Positions 1 to 8,840 of a DNA stretch of 64,000 bases are shown piece by piece. The translations under genes were made by a program, and so were the position numbers. The stretch's first letter is position 1. Every line of letters begins with the position of its first letter. Source of the stretch: UBA4416 sp040387475 (GTDB taxonomy: Bacteria > Bacteroidota > Bacteroidia > B-17B0 > Aurantibacillaceae); the NCBI GenBank assembly GCA_040387475.1, contig JAZKDT010000032.1:1-64000 (forward strand), given 5' to 3'. Below the pieces are notes generated by a model that saw only the letters and a program-made list of their open reading frames with translations, was not told the origin of the DNA and did not search any database.

Positions 1-1
1 G

Positions 2-958
2 AACCACACGGGAGCTCACAAAATAAATAACGCTTTGGGACAAATTTTATTAGCCAAACGTTTAGGTAAAAAACGGATCATTGCCGAAACAGGCGCCGGT
101 CAGCATGGTGTAGCAACCGCCACAGCCTGTGCTTTAATGGGATTGGAATGCATCATTTATATGGGGGAAACAGATATAGAAAGACAGGCTCCTAATGTTG
201 CCCGTATGAAACTATTAGGAGCAACTGTTATTCCCGCCCTCTCAGGAAGTAAAACATTAAAAGATGCAACCAACGAAGCCATCAGGGATTGGATCAATAA
301 TACAGAAACTACTTATTACATTATCGGTTCTGTAGTGGGCCCACATCCTTATCCTGACATGGTTGCACGATTTCAATCGGTTATCAGTCAGGAAATGAAA
401 AGTCAGTTACTACAACAGGTTGGAAAAGAAAATCCAGACTATGTAATTGCTTGTGTGGGCGGAGGAAGTAATGCTGCCGGCGCTTTTTATCATTACTTAA
501 ACAATGAAGAAGTGCAATTGATCGGAGTTGAAGCGTCGGGCAAAGGAATTGACACAGGGCATACAGCTGCCACGTTATCTGTTGGCAGTCCCGGGATAAT
601 TCACGGTAGTAAAACGTATGTAATGCAAAATGGTGATGGACAAATTACAGAACCTTACAGTATATCAGCTGGATTAGATTATCCGGGGGTAGGCCCTATT
701 CATTCATTTTTACATGACGTAAAAAGAGCAACTTACCTGCATGTTACAGATACAGAAGCAATGAACGCAGTTGTAAACCTTACTCAAAAAGAAGGAATTA
801 TACCAGCGCTGGAAAGCGCTCACGCTTTAGCCGCTTTAACAAAGTTAAATTTCAGATCTACCGATATGGTTGTTGTAAATCTTTCAGGCAGAGGGGATAA
901 AGACCTGAACACTTATATAAACTACTTAAACGAACAAGATCATGCGAAACAGAATTGA
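2..958 (+). CDS. trpB: Tryptophan synthase beta subunit, N-terminus cut by window edge
   Basis: PLP enzyme that condenses indole with serine in the last step of tryptophan synthesis, as an alpha2beta2 complex with TrpA. The reading frame is open back to base 2 and begins NHTGAHKINNALGQ, the segment holding the PLP Schiff-base lysine (codon at 20-22). The real gene therefore starts upstream, and the TTG at 35 is not its start. About 318 residues are visible and roughly 75-85 are missing compared with the usual length near 395. Further marks are the AETGAGQHG loop, the phosphate-binding GGGSNA and the C-terminal SGRGDKD. It overlaps trpA by 17 bp, so the two are probably translationally coupled. 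Confidence 0.97.
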   Translation, partial: NHTGAHKINNALGQILLAKRLGKKRIIAETGAGQHGVATATACALMGLECIIYMGETDIERQAPNVARMKLLGATVIPALSGSKTLKDATNEAIRDWINNTETTYYIIGSVVGPHPYPDMVARFQSVISQEMKSQLLQQVGKENPDYVIACVGGGSNAAGAFYHYLNNEEVQLIGVEASGKGIDTGHTAATLSVGSPGIIHGSKTYVMQNGDGQITEPYSISAGLDYPGVGPIHSFLHDVKRATYLHVTDTEAMNAVVNLTQKEGIIPALESAHALAALTKLNFRSTDMVVVNLSGRGDKDLNTYINYLNEQDHAKQN

Positions 959-1739
959 AACTTTATTTGAGAGAAAACAAAAAAACATACTCTCTATATT
1001 TTTAACGGCCGGTTATCCCAATCTAAATGACACTCCATCTATTATTAAGCTCTTAGATACAACGGATGTTGATTTGCTGGAAATAGGAATTCCTTTTTCT
1101 GATCCTATTGCTGATGGGCCTATTATACAAAAAAGCAGTATGAGAGCTTTAAACAATGGCATGACCCTGAAAATTTTATTTGAGCAATTGCAATCCCTAC
1201 GAACAGTTACTCAATTACCAATCCTGCTAATGGGTTATTTAAATTCGGTGATGCAATATGGCGTAGAAAATTTTTATGTGTCGTGTTATAAAAATGGAAT
1301 TGACGGTGTGATTTTACCTGATCTGCCGTTAGATGAATTTGATAAAATTCACAAACCTTTAGCAGAGAAATATAATATTAATGTGGCATTGATCATTAGC
1401 CCGGACAGTCCTATAGAACGAATAAAACTGATCGATAGTAAAAGCTCAGGATTCTTGTATTTAGTTTCATCAAACTCAACAACCGGAAATTTTAAAGAAA
1501 ATACGCAAGACTTATTTGGATCGTTAAAAGCGATTACATCGCTACCCTTAAAAAACAAAATAATGATTGGTTTTGGCATCAAGGGACAAAAAGAATTTTC
1601 AGCAGCCTGTGACATGTCTAGCGGCGCCATTATCGGATCATCCTTTGTGGAGCTCTTGGGAAGTTCAACTGACTTCCAGCACGATATTCCCGAGTTCATT
1701 TCAATTATTAAAAATCCTCATAAAACTATTTTATCATGA
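942..1739 (+). CDS. trpA: Tryptophan synthase alpha subunit
   Basis: Cleaves indole-3-glycerol phosphate to indole and glyceraldehyde-3-phosphate and channels the indole to TrpB. At 265 residues it has the normal family length for this TIM barrel. The catalytic glutamate lies in LLEIGIPFSDP and the catalytic aspartate in DPIADGP. The phosphate-binding end of the barrel (GFGIKG, then GAIIGSSFVELL) is present. Its start lies inside the end of trpB, and its stop overlaps the next start by 4 bp (ATGA), so all three genes form one tight operon. It shows no missing catalytic residue. Confidence 0.97.
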   Translation: MRNRIETLFERKQKNILSIFLTAGYPNLNDTPSIIKLLDTTDVDLLEIGIPFSDPIADGPIIQKSSMRALNNGMTLKILFEQLQSLRTVTQLPILLMGYLNSVMQYGVENFYVSCYKNGIDGVILPDLPLDEFDKIHKPLAEKYNINVALIISPDSPIERIKLIDSKSSGFLYLVSSNSTTGNFKENTQDLFGSLKAITSLPLKNKIMIGFGIKGQKEFSAACDMSSGAIIGSSFVELLGSSTDFQHDIPEFISIIKNPHKTILS

Positions 1740-2737
1740 TTATTCAGCTTTATAAAAACTTAAATACCAAAGATTTACAGGCAATTTTCCTCGCATTGGA
1801 AAGAAATAACTATTCTGTAACTCCAGTTAAAACACAATTTGATAATTATTTGGTATGCCTCGGAAAACCTGATGTTGATATCCGGATCATTGGCCATTTA
1901 AAAGGCGTAAAAGATATTCACCGTGTGTCAGACAACTATAAACTGGTAAGTAGTAAATGGAAAACCGAAAATACAAAAATAGACCTTGGTGATAATGTTC
2001 ATATTGGCGATGGCAATCCATGCCTGATGGCAGGTCCCTGCTCTGTTGAAAGTGAACGGCAGGTTTCGGTAACGGTAGAGCATCTTTTAAAGAATAACAT
2101 TAAAATCATTCGTGGCGGTGTTTACAAACCCCGGAGTTCGCCATACGCATTCCGAGGTTTAGGATTGGAGGGATTAAAGATGATGCATAGGCAATGTAAG
2201 CCACATAACATCAAGATCATTACAGAAGTGATGCAGGTTTCTCAAATAAAGGACATGATGAATTACGTGGATATTTTTCAGGTAGGTGCCCGGAACTCCC
2301 AAAACTATAATTTATTGGATGCATTAGGAGAAATTGACAAGCCGGTTATGATCAAAAGAGGAACCAGTGGAACGATTGAAGAGCTGTTAAATTCAGCTGA
2401 ATATATTTTCAGTAAAGGCAATGAAAAACTGTTGTTATGCGAACGAGGCATAAGAACTTTTGAAACCATGTATCGCAATACCTTTGACATCAACGCCATC
2501 CAGATACTAAAAGACAAATCTCATTTACCGGTCATCGCCGATCCGTCGCACGGTGTAGGTATCCGGGAATACGTGTCAAAATTGGCATTGGCTTCTTTGA
2601 TAGCGGGAGCCGATGGCATAATTTATGAAGTTCATGAAAAACCTGAGGAGGCTTTATCGGACGGACAACAAACACTCAACTTTATGGAATCTGAAAAACT
2701 CGTACAAAGAATGCAACTTTTAAAAGCTTTGTTATAA
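1736..2737 (+). CDS. aroF: 3-deoxy-7-phosphoheptulonate (DAHP) synthase, type I-beta
   Basis: First enzyme of the shikimate pathway, condensing phosphoenolpyruvate with erythrose-4-phosphate. The first ~75 residues form a small N-terminal domain typical of the I-beta subclass, which serves feedback regulation in characterised relatives. The barrel begins near NPCLMAGPCSVE, whose Cys is a metal ligand. Substrate loops follow (GVYKPRSSPYAFRG, KRGTSG), then DPSHGVG (His ligand), YEVHEKPEEALSDG (Glu and Asp ligands). It overlaps trpA by 4 bp, so the entry step of aromatic synthesis is co-transcribed with the last step of tryptophan synthesis. The subclass is clear; the exact symbol differs between annotators. 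Confidence 0.93.
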   Translation: MIIQLYKNLNTKDLQAIFLALERNNYSVTPVKTQFDNYLVCLGKPDVDIRIIGHLKGVKDIHRVSDNYKLVSSKWKTENTKIDLGDNVHIGDGNPCLMAGPCSVESERQVSVTVEHLLKNNIKIIRGGVYKPRSSPYAFRGLGLEGLKMMHRQCKPHNIKIITEVMQVSQIKDMMNYVDIFQVGARNSQNYNLLDALGEIDKPVMIKRGTSGTIEELLNSAEYIFSKGNEKLLLCERGIRTFETMYRNTFDINAIQILKDKSHLPVIADPSHGVGIREYVSKLALASLIAGADGIIYEVHEKPEEALSDGQQTLNFMESEKLVQRMQLLKALL

Positions 2738-2785
2738 CACTGTTTTTGAACCTTTTGACCTTGATTTTTTATATAATTTTATGCA

Positions 2786-2815
2786 TTGTAAATCGGTATA
2801 AAATCCTAAATTTGC
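2786..2815 (+). promoter_or_regulatory. Consensus Bacteroidota sigma-A promoter for the DUF1573-yajC-ybbR-coaE operon
   Basis: TTG at 2786-2788, an 18-nt spacer, then TAAATTTGC at 2807-2815. This matches the Bacteroidota pattern TTG-N17-23-TAnnTTTG exactly. Transcription would start near 2821, about 11 nt before the ATG at 2832. It separates this operon from the trp genes. Confidence 0.65.
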
Positions 2816-2831
2816 TGACAACTTAATAAAA

Positions 2832-3311
2832 ATGAAAGCAGTATATATATTAGCCTCCGTAGCGATAATTCTTATGGGATCCTGTAAGGAACATAACACA
2901 GAAGTTAGCACGGGTGACGTGATGAATACCCAATCGGCAAATGGTAAAAACAATGAAGATCTTCCTGATATTAAATTTGAGGAAGAAACGCATGACTTTG
3001 GTCGTATCACACAAGGAGAAAAAGTGGCGTACGCATTTAAATTCAAAAATACAGGTGGCGCTAACTTAATTATTTCTTCGGCACACGGTAGCTGCGGTTG
3101 TACTGTTCCCGAATACCCTAAAAAACCAATTTTACCAGGTCAGGAAGCTACGATCAATGTCGTATTTTCGAGTGAAGGAAAATCAGGCATTGTCGAAAAA
3201 TCAGTTACCATTGTTACCAATTGTGAACCAAGTACAAAAATTATATACATCAAAGCAAATATTATAGTTCCTACAAGTGCTAATCCAAGTGAATTACCAA
3301 CTGCACATTAA
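2832..3311 (+). CDS. DUF1573 lipoprotein
   Basis: Exported lipoprotein of 159 residues whose cellular role is not known. A short hydrophobic signal ends in the lipobox LMGSC, and the mature protein starts with CKEHNTEV. From about residue 50 to 145 there is a DUF1573 domain, an Ig-like beta fold: DFGRITQGE, then FKFKNTGGANLIIS, then the signature GSCGCTVPEY, and VFSSEGKSG. This family is very common in Bacteroidota envelopes. It is the first gene after the promoter at 2786 and is followed 38 bp later by yajC. Confidence 0.9.
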   Translation: MKAVYILASVAIILMGSCKEHNTEVSTGDVMNTQSANGKNNEDLPDIKFEEETHDFGRITQGEKVAYAFKFKNTGGANLIISSAHGSCGCTVPEYPKKPILPGQEATINVVFSSEGKSGIVEKSVTIVTNCEPSTKIIYIKANIIVPTSANPSELPTAH

Positions 3312-3349
3312 ACGCAAACCAATAACAAACCACATAAACAAAAACAAAC

Positions 3350-3673
3350 ATGAACAACTTAGTAATTTTAATGGGCGGCGGTGCTGCCGGCGGAAATCCT
3401 TTAACTCAAATAGTGCCATTAGTATTGATCGTAGTCGTATTCTATTTCTTTATGATCCGTCCTCAGATGAAAAAACAAAAAGAAACAAAAAAATATATTG
3501 AGGCATTAAAAGTAAATGACAAGATCTTAACGATCGGTGGAATTTACGGTACCATCAACAAAATGAACGAAGATGGAACAATTATCATTGCTGTAGAAGA
3601 CGGATCAAAAATGAAAATAGCTAAAAGTGCTATTTCTCAGGATGCTACATCTACTTTAAACCAAACTTCTTAA
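3350..3673 (+). CDS. yajC: Preprotein translocase subunit YajC
   Basis: Small inner-membrane accessory of the Sec-SecDF translocon. Its 107 residues contain one membrane helix near residues 20-40 (IVPLVLIVVVFYFFMIRPQ). The conserved FFMIRPQMKKQKE segment that ends the helix is diagnostic. The cytosolic domain has the expected DKILTIGGIYGTI strand. It lies between a DUF1573 lipoprotein and a YbbR protein, an order seen in other Bacteroidota, and shares their promoter. Confidence 0.96.
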   Translation: MNNLVILMGGGAAGGNPLTQIVPLVLIVVVFYFFMIRPQMKKQKETKKYIEALKVNDKILTIGGIYGTINKMNEDGTIIIAVEDGSKMKIAKSAISQDATSTLNQTS

Positions 3674-3676
3674 TAT

Positions 3677-4642
3677 ATGGGTTCGTCAAATGCCATAACT
3701 CGCATTCGGCGTTTACTTTTAGGAAAAAAAGTAGGTACTTTTTTAATTTGTTTAGGCGTTGCATCACTTCTTTGGGTGGTGCACGCTTTAAACAGAAACT
3801 ACAAATATACGATCCAGGTTCCGGTAAAATTTTTAAACCTGCCCAACAACAAGCTCATTGTTGGTGAATTACCGGAAAAACTAGATGTGGAAATTAAAAC
3901 GAGTGGATTAAAACTTCTTTTCATCTCTTTTAAAAAAAATTATAATGAAGTAATTGTCGATTTCAACTTAATAAAAAATAATGCGAAATCCCAGGCTTAC
4001 TCTATAAGTAATGGCTACTTCAGTTTACAAAATTCAATTAATTTCGATGTAGAAGTCATTAAGATTCGCCCGGATACATTATTCTTTTCCTCCAATAAAG
4101 GAAATTCCAAGTTACTCCCGGTAAAAGCTAATTTAAAAATGAGTTTTATGCCGGGATATTCCAGCATCACAAAACCAACGGTTACTCCAGCCTATGTTAC
4201 CGTAACAGGTGATAGTCTTGACCTAAAAAAGATGGATACTGTTTATACCTACTTCATCAATTTAAGAGACGTTCACCAAAATTTCACATCACCTATTCAA
4301 TTGAAAAAGCCTTATGCTTCTATTAATTATAATGTGAAGGATGTGCAACTAAGTTTCAATGTAGATAAACTAATTGAGTCAAGCGTTAAAATTCCGATAC
4401 AGGTAATGAATAACCCTGGTACCGAAACCATCAAGTTATTACCCGGCAATATCACCATCAAATACCTGGTAGCTATGAAAGATTACGAAAGCATTAATGA
4501 AAACTCATTTAAGGCAGTTGTAAACTATGAACATATCAAAGAAAAACAAAAGAATTTACAGATAGAAATCATCAGGGAACCCTCAGAGGTAAAGATCATC
4601 AAGGTCATACCACATACTATTTCTTATTTAATCTATAAATAA
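3677..4642 (+). CDS. YbbR-like domain membrane protein
   Basis: Protein of 321 residues anchored by one N-terminal membrane helix at about residues 19-38 (GTFLICLGVASLLWVVHALN). The rest is extracytoplasmic and beta-rich, consistent with tandem YbbR-like domains; the segment VPVKFLNLPNNKLIVGELP is typical of the first. The ATG lies 3 bp after the yajC stop, and the stop abuts the coaE start, so it is clearly in the operon. YbbR (CdaR) controls the diadenylate cyclase in Firmicutes. No cyclase gene is visible here, so that role cannot be assumed. Confidence 0.82.
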   Translation: MGSSNAITRIRRLLLGKKVGTFLICLGVASLLWVVHALNRNYKYTIQVPVKFLNLPNNKLIVGELPEKLDVEIKTSGLKLLFISFKKNYNEVIVDFNLIKNNAKSQAYSISNGYFSLQNSINFDVEVIKIRPDTLFFSSNKGNSKLLPVKANLKMSFMPGYSSITKPTVTPAYVTVTGDSLDLKKMDTVYTYFINLRDVHQNFTSPIQLKKPYASINYNVKDVQLSFNVDKLIESSVKIPIQVMNNPGTETIKLLPGNITIKYLVAMKDYESINENSFKAVVNYEHIKEKQKNLQIEIIREPSEVKIIKVIPHTISYLIYK

Positions 4643-5223
4643 TGATCATAGGATTAACAGGTGGCATAGGAAGTGGAAAAACAACCGTTGCTAAACTATT
4701 TGAAACAATGGGTTGCGTGCTTTATAACTCCGATGAAGCTGCAAAACTCGCTTACTACAATCCTAAAGTTAAGCAACAGGTCATCGAATTGCTGGGAGAA
4801 AACGCCTACATCAACTTCCATGAAATAGATAGAAACTACATTTCAAAACAGGTGTTTTCTAATAAATCTTTACTTGAAAAATTAAATGCCATCATCCATC
4901 CGGCAGTTAAAGAAAATTTTATACAGTTTCAAAAAACATACGCTTCTGCGATGATCCTCAAGGAAAGCGCCTTGCTATTTGAAACAAACATTTATAAAGA
5001 TCTGGATAAAATTATTTTAGTAACTGCTCCGCTTGAAACTAAAATTGCCCGTATCAAAAAACGGAACACGTTTTCGGACGAGGAGATCAATAAACGGATT
5101 AAAGCGCAGTGGGCCGACGAGCAAAAAATACCCTTGGCAGATTTTATTGTTTTAAACGATGGTTCAAAACCACTCATCCCACAGGTAATTGACATCATTC
5201 AAAAATTAAAACAATATGCATAA
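4642..5223 (+). CDS. coaE: Dephospho-CoA kinase
   Basis: Phosphorylates dephospho-CoA at the 3'-hydroxyl of ribose, the final step of coenzyme A synthesis. The 193 residues open with the Walker A loop GLTGGIGSGKTTVAKLF. They continue with the family marks YNSDEAAK and IIHPAVKENF and with ESALLFETN. The lid segment is RIKKRN. Length and motifs are normal. The ATG overlaps the end of the YbbR gene, and the last 8 bp overlap the next gene. Confidence 0.97.
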   Translation: MIIGLTGGIGSGKTTVAKLFETMGCVLYNSDEAAKLAYYNPKVKQQVIELLGENAYINFHEIDRNYISKQVFSNKSLLEKLNAIIHPAVKENFIQFQKTYASAMILKESALLFETNIYKDLDKIILVTAPLETKIARIKKRNTFSDEEINKRIKAQWADEQKIPLADFIVLNDGSKPLIPQVIDIIQKLKQYA

Positions 5224-5626
5224 GCGTGATTATCTGGTAAAACAGTTTGAAGAGTTTGGCAAAGTGATGGCTGTTTTGCTAGGTTTGAAAAAAGATGGTA
5301 ATCAACCCGATTTTTTAAACCTGATAAATGAGTCGGTTAAAAAATATACGGCTACCGAAATCGAGTTTGTTGAAGCATTAAACGATGATCATTTAACTCA
5401 CGTTCTCACCAACGAAAAAAAACTGAACGACGAACAATTAAAAATGCTGGCCGATCTGTTATATGAAAAAGCAGAATATTACATCCACGCGGGCAATCAT
5501 ATGGCCGCTACAAATTGTTACAAAAAAGCTTTGGCTATTTATTTGTTCCTAAAAGAAAACGCTACGCTCACCTACTCTTTAGATATGCACTACAAGATTG
5601 AGATTTTGCATAAGATGGGTTTATAG
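5216..5626 (+). CDS. Small helical protein of unknown function downstream of coaE
   Basis: A 136-residue protein I cannot assign with certainty. It is all-helical, with no signal peptide or membrane segment. The C-terminal half (EKAEYYIHAGNHMAATNCYKK, about residues 80-115) looks like one TPR-type helical hairpin. The N-terminal start RDYLVKQFEEFGKVMAVLLGL recalls DUF6483-like small proteins. It overlaps coaE by 8 bp and so should be translated in the same operon. No terminator is visible in the 158 bp before the convergent methyltransferase gene. Confidence 0.75.
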   Translation: MHKRDYLVKQFEEFGKVMAVLLGLKKDGNQPDFLNLINESVKKYTATEIEFVEALNDDHLTHVLTNEKKLNDEQLKMLADLLYEKAEYYIHAGNHMAATNCYKKALAIYLFLKENATLTYSLDMHYKIEILHKMGL

Positions 5627-5784
5627 TTCGGCAAAACAGTCACTTAATTACATAGAAGATTTAGTTGAAAAGAAAGGGGATAGAAAACATTGTATCTCAC
5701 ATCACCCTATGTTGAGCGAAACTTCATCCATTAGCCCAAACAAAAAAAAAACAAGCTTATCTATATTCCTATGTTTAAAAAAAA

Positions 5785-6963
5785 CTATAATCCCATTAAC
5801 TTCTCTAAATAATGAGAGCCAATTCCAAAATAGGTTTTTGTCTCCTTGAATTTAGAAAGTATCTCCTGTTTCTGGGATTCCGTTTTAGTTTTTTTCTCGG
5901 CCACAATCATTACATTTTTAGGGGTATGCGCATCCGAAATAAATTCAAACACCTTCGTCGAATACCCAAAATACTCTAATATCAATGAACGAATACCGTC
6001 TGTAAGCATTTCTGCATGCCTCTCTAAAAAAATACCATGCCTGATTAAAAAATCAAATTCATTTTTTGTTTTATATTGCTCAAGTTCTCTTCGTATTTGT
6101 TTGTGGCAACAAGGTGCCACTACAATCAAATGAGCATTCGATGAAATTCCTTTATAAATCGCATCATCTGTAGCCGTATCACAAGCGTGCAAAGCAATGA
6201 GCACATGAGCATCTTTAGTATCCGAATCAATTATAGTTCCCTGTTCAAATTTCAAATTAAAAAAATTTGACTTGTGAGCAATACTGTTACAAAGCTCTAC
6301 CAGGTCTTTTCTATACTCAACTCCTTTAACCTCTGCCTTTAAATTTAAAACAGTGGTTAAATAATCATAGAGGGCAAAAGTTAAATACCCTTTACCCGCT
6401 CCCATATCAACCACTTTCAAAGTATCCTCATTAGACAGGCCTTTTATTAATGGACTTAATAACTCTACATAGTGGTTAATCTGTTTAAATTTATCCTGGG
6501 CGCTATTAATAACCTTTCCTTTATCATCGGTGATTTTTAATTGTTGTAAGTAGGATTTTCCATCAGCATTGATCAATCGGTTCTTTTGTGCGTTATGCTC
6601 TAAAGATGGTAGCTCTTTGATGCTCGGATTCAGTTTTTTAAATATTGTTTTACCTGTATGCAATTGTTCATATATGGCATCAAACTCTACTGTATAAAGT
6701 GTAGCATGTTTAAATTCTGAATTCTCAATAAAATTGTTGATCATCGAAACACCTTCATCCATCATGTAATTCTTGACGATGTCCTTGGTTTGATATCTAT
6801 ACGTAAAGCTTAATTTATCGTCCGTTTTAATCTGAACCCTTTTTACATAGCAATTCTTTAAAGCTTCTATGTTTCCTTTATAATTGCCAAGCGATAATTT
6901 AATAAAATGGCCTGATGTTAAAGCCTGCGAAAATGAGTTTATAAATTGTTGCTTATGATCCAT
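5785..6963 (-). CDS. SAM-dependent methyltransferase (Methyltransf_32-like)
   Basis: Cytosolic protein of 392 residues. The N-terminal ~150 residues have no recognisable domain and may bind the substrate. A Rossmann methyltransferase follows. Motif I is KVVDMGAGKGYLTFALYDYL (about residue 185), LIALHACDTATDDAI is the acidic strand and loop, and IVVAPCCHKQIRREL contains the APCCHK motif of this family, which also occurs in GSTCD-like and rRNA-modifying relatives. The substrate is unknown, with RNA the likeliest. It is a single gene transcribed toward the coaE operon. Confidence 0.85.
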   Translation of the reverse strand: MDHKQQFINSFSQALTSGHFIKLSLGNYKGNIEALKNCYVKRVQIKTDDKLSFTYRYQTKDIVKNYMMDEGVSMINNFIENSEFKHATLYTVEFDAIYEQLHTGKTIFKKLNPSIKELPSLEHNAQKNRLINADGKSYLQQLKITDDKGKVINSAQDKFKQINHYVELLSPLIKGLSNEDTLKVVDMGAGKGYLTFALYDYLTTVLNLKAEVKGVEYRKDLVELCNSIAHKSNFFNLKFEQGTIIDSDTKDAHVLIALHACDTATDDAIYKGISSNAHLIVVAPCCHKQIRRELEQYKTKNEFDFLIRHGIFLERHAEMLTDGIRSLILEYFGYSTKVFEFISDAHTPKNVMIVAEKKTKTESQKQEILSKFKETKTYFGIGSHYLEKLMGL

Positions 6964-7249
6964 GTAAAATAAAGTAAATGAAAATGCTAAGATACGAACT
7001 TATTGTTCTACAAATAACATTCGTCTATCTTCTGTTCAGACTTCAGTCTTGTTAAAGGGTGATGACAGCGAAATGAAGCATTTGAGGCGCCTGTGTGAGT
7101 TATTTTTTATTGATCACACAACGGATCCAAATTCAAAAAAAGAATGCCAAAAACTTCACGGCACTGCGACTTTCAACGGAACGCCCCAATCTTTTTTGCA
7201 CTAATATTTCACTTACTAAAAATTGTTTGTATATTCGTTTGTAACCAAC

Positions 7250-8104
7250 ATGTATAAACTACTTCACATATTTTTATTCTTAAGCAGTATATGTTTAGCT
7301 CAACATAATGAGTTCGATAAATATGGCCCGTTTGGTTCGCAGGTATATACCGATTTAAAACTAGCTCTGGACGTAGAAAAAAACGTATTTAAAATGGATC
7401 TGAGTTATAAAAAACTGGAACCAAAATTATATGCCAAAATAGGCAAACTAAAAGATCTGCAGGCCCTAAAATTAAGCGGAAACGAGATAACTAATTTTCC
7501 TCCGGGGTTTGGCGACATGTATAATTTATTATATTTTGCAAGTTATAACAATGAGTTTGTAAGTTTTCCAACAGATTTAAAAAAATTGGGAAATTTAAAT
7601 TACCTCGAGTTTTTTGGCAGTAAAATCGACAGTATCCCGGCCGATATCGCTTACCTCTCTAAATTAAAAACATTAAAAATATCGTCTACTAATGACACAT
7701 TGAAGTTACCAACCACTTTAAAATGGTTAAAGAATTTGAAAGATGTAACCATCGAAAACTGCATACTGGATAGCTTTCCCAAAGAACTCTTTAAAATACC
7801 TAATTTAATTTTTTTGAATATTACAAATGCTAACGTATTTTATATCACCAGGCATTTTGAACGTTTTACAAACCTGGAAGTTTTAGTACTGGATGGTAAC
7901 CAGTTACAAACGTTGCCTTTTGATATTTACAAAGCAAAAAAGTTACGTTTCTTATCTGTAAAAAATAATCATTTACAAAAAATCCCCGACACCATATGCC
8001 AAATGGAAAATCTGACCGTGTTGGATGTAAGAGGTAATGGATTCAGCAAACAGTATATTGAAGAGCTAAAGGCTTTATTGCCAGGCTGCGAAGTGCGATT
8101 TTAA
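7250..8104 (+). CDS. Secreted leucine-rich repeat protein
   Basis: The ATG at 7250 is preferred over an in-frame TTG at 7223 because it places the signal peptide (MYKLLHIFLFLSSICLAQ) at the N-terminus, giving 284 residues. The mature protein is a solenoid of about eight leucine-rich repeats of ~23 residues with the pattern LxxLxxLxLxxNxLxxxP, for example NLEVLVLDGNQLQTLPFD and LRFLSVKNNHLQKIP. It probably has a protein- or glycan-binding role outside the cytoplasm. It has no T9SS sorting domain or lipobox. The 286 bp upstream holds no gene I can support. Confidence 0.85.
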   Translation: MYKLLHIFLFLSSICLAQHNEFDKYGPFGSQVYTDLKLALDVEKNVFKMDLSYKKLEPKLYAKIGKLKDLQALKLSGNEITNFPPGFGDMYNLLYFASYNNEFVSFPTDLKKLGNLNYLEFFGSKIDSIPADIAYLSKLKTLKISSTNDTLKLPTTLKWLKNLKDVTIENCILDSFPKELFKIPNLIFLNITNANVFYITRHFERFTNLEVLVLDGNQLQTLPFDIYKAKKLRFLSVKNNHLQKIPDTICQMENLTVLDVRGNGFSKQYIEELKALLPGCEVRF

Positions 8105-8227
8105 AAAAATCGAAATTTCTAAAACCACAAAACAAAATTATTGTTAAAAACGATCTCACTTAAATCCATTATGGACTTAGCTCCGTAAGTGTATTCAAAT
8201 AACATCATTCACATAAAAACAAATATT

Positions 8228-8791
8228 ATGAAAACTATCAAAACAATCGCACTATTAGCATTTGTATTAACAGTATCTCAGGCTAATTTTGCACAGGAAA
8301 AAATGAAAGAAAAAACAGTTATGGTAGGTGGTGCAGCGATGTACCCATCTAAAAACATTATCGAAAATGCTGTTAATTCAAAAGACCATACAACATTAGT
8401 AGCTGCTGTTAAAGCAGCAGGTTTGGTAGAAACGCTTCAGGGTGCCGGACCATTTACAGTATTCGCACCAACCGATGCAGCTTTCAATAAATTACCAAAA
8501 GGAACTGTTGAAACTTTGGTTAAACCGGAAAATAAGCAAACGTTAACTAACATTTTAACTTACCATGTAGTAGCAGGAAAGTTAGACGCAGCGGCATTAA
8601 GTAAATTGATCAAAGATGGAAAAGGTAAAGCTGCGCTTAAAACGGTTAACGGTGAAACTTTAACGGTGTCTATGAAAGGAAATAACGTTGTTTTAACAGA
8701 TGCTAAAGGTGGTACGTCTATGGTAACTATCAAAGATGTGTATCAAAGTAATGGTGTAATACACGTGATCGATACAGTAGTAATGCCGTAA
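8228..8791 (+). CDS. Secreted fasciclin (FAS1) domain protein
   Basis: The start at ATG 8228 puts a clean signal peptide first (MKTIKTIALLAFVLTVSQA, cleaved before NFAQ), giving 187 residues. One FAS1 domain fills the rest: the H1 box GPFTVFAPTDAAFNKLP, then LTNILTYHVVAGKL, and the H2-like end YQSNGVIHVIDTVVMP. FAS1 domains mediate adhesion or matrix interactions. The gene stands alone and ends at a strong hairpin terminator at 8810-8840. Function in this organism is inferred only from the family. Confidence 0.93.
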   Translation: MKTIKTIALLAFVLTVSQANFAQEKMKEKTVMVGGAAMYPSKNIIENAVNSKDHTTLVAAVKAAGLVETLQGAGPFTVFAPTDAAFNKLPKGTVETLVKPENKQTLTNILTYHVVAGKLDAAALSKLIKDGKGKAALKTVNGETLTVSMKGNNVVLTDAKGGTSMVTIKDVYQSNGVIHVIDTVVMP

Positions 8792-8807
8792 AATCAAATA
8801 GTTTTAT

Positions 8808-8840
8808 AAAAAAGCCGTTGTGTTTTCAACGGCTTTTTTT
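8808..8840 (+). terminator. Rho-independent terminator after the fasciclin gene
   Basis: Perfect 11-bp stem AAAAGCCGTTG/CAACGGCTTTT (8810-8820 with 8827-8837), a 6-nt loop and a T run. The stem has A's on its other side, so it can also stop transcription of the convergent thioesterase gene, whose stop codon lies at its edge. Confidence 0.88.

Noticed and set aside
1349..1699. 116-codon frame on the minus strand within trpA
   Set aside because: It is a shadow of trpA, whose family and catalytic residues are clear.
7073..7204. 43-codon frame upstream of the LRR gene
   Set aside because: Short, no recognisable features and unusual composition; no support beyond being open.
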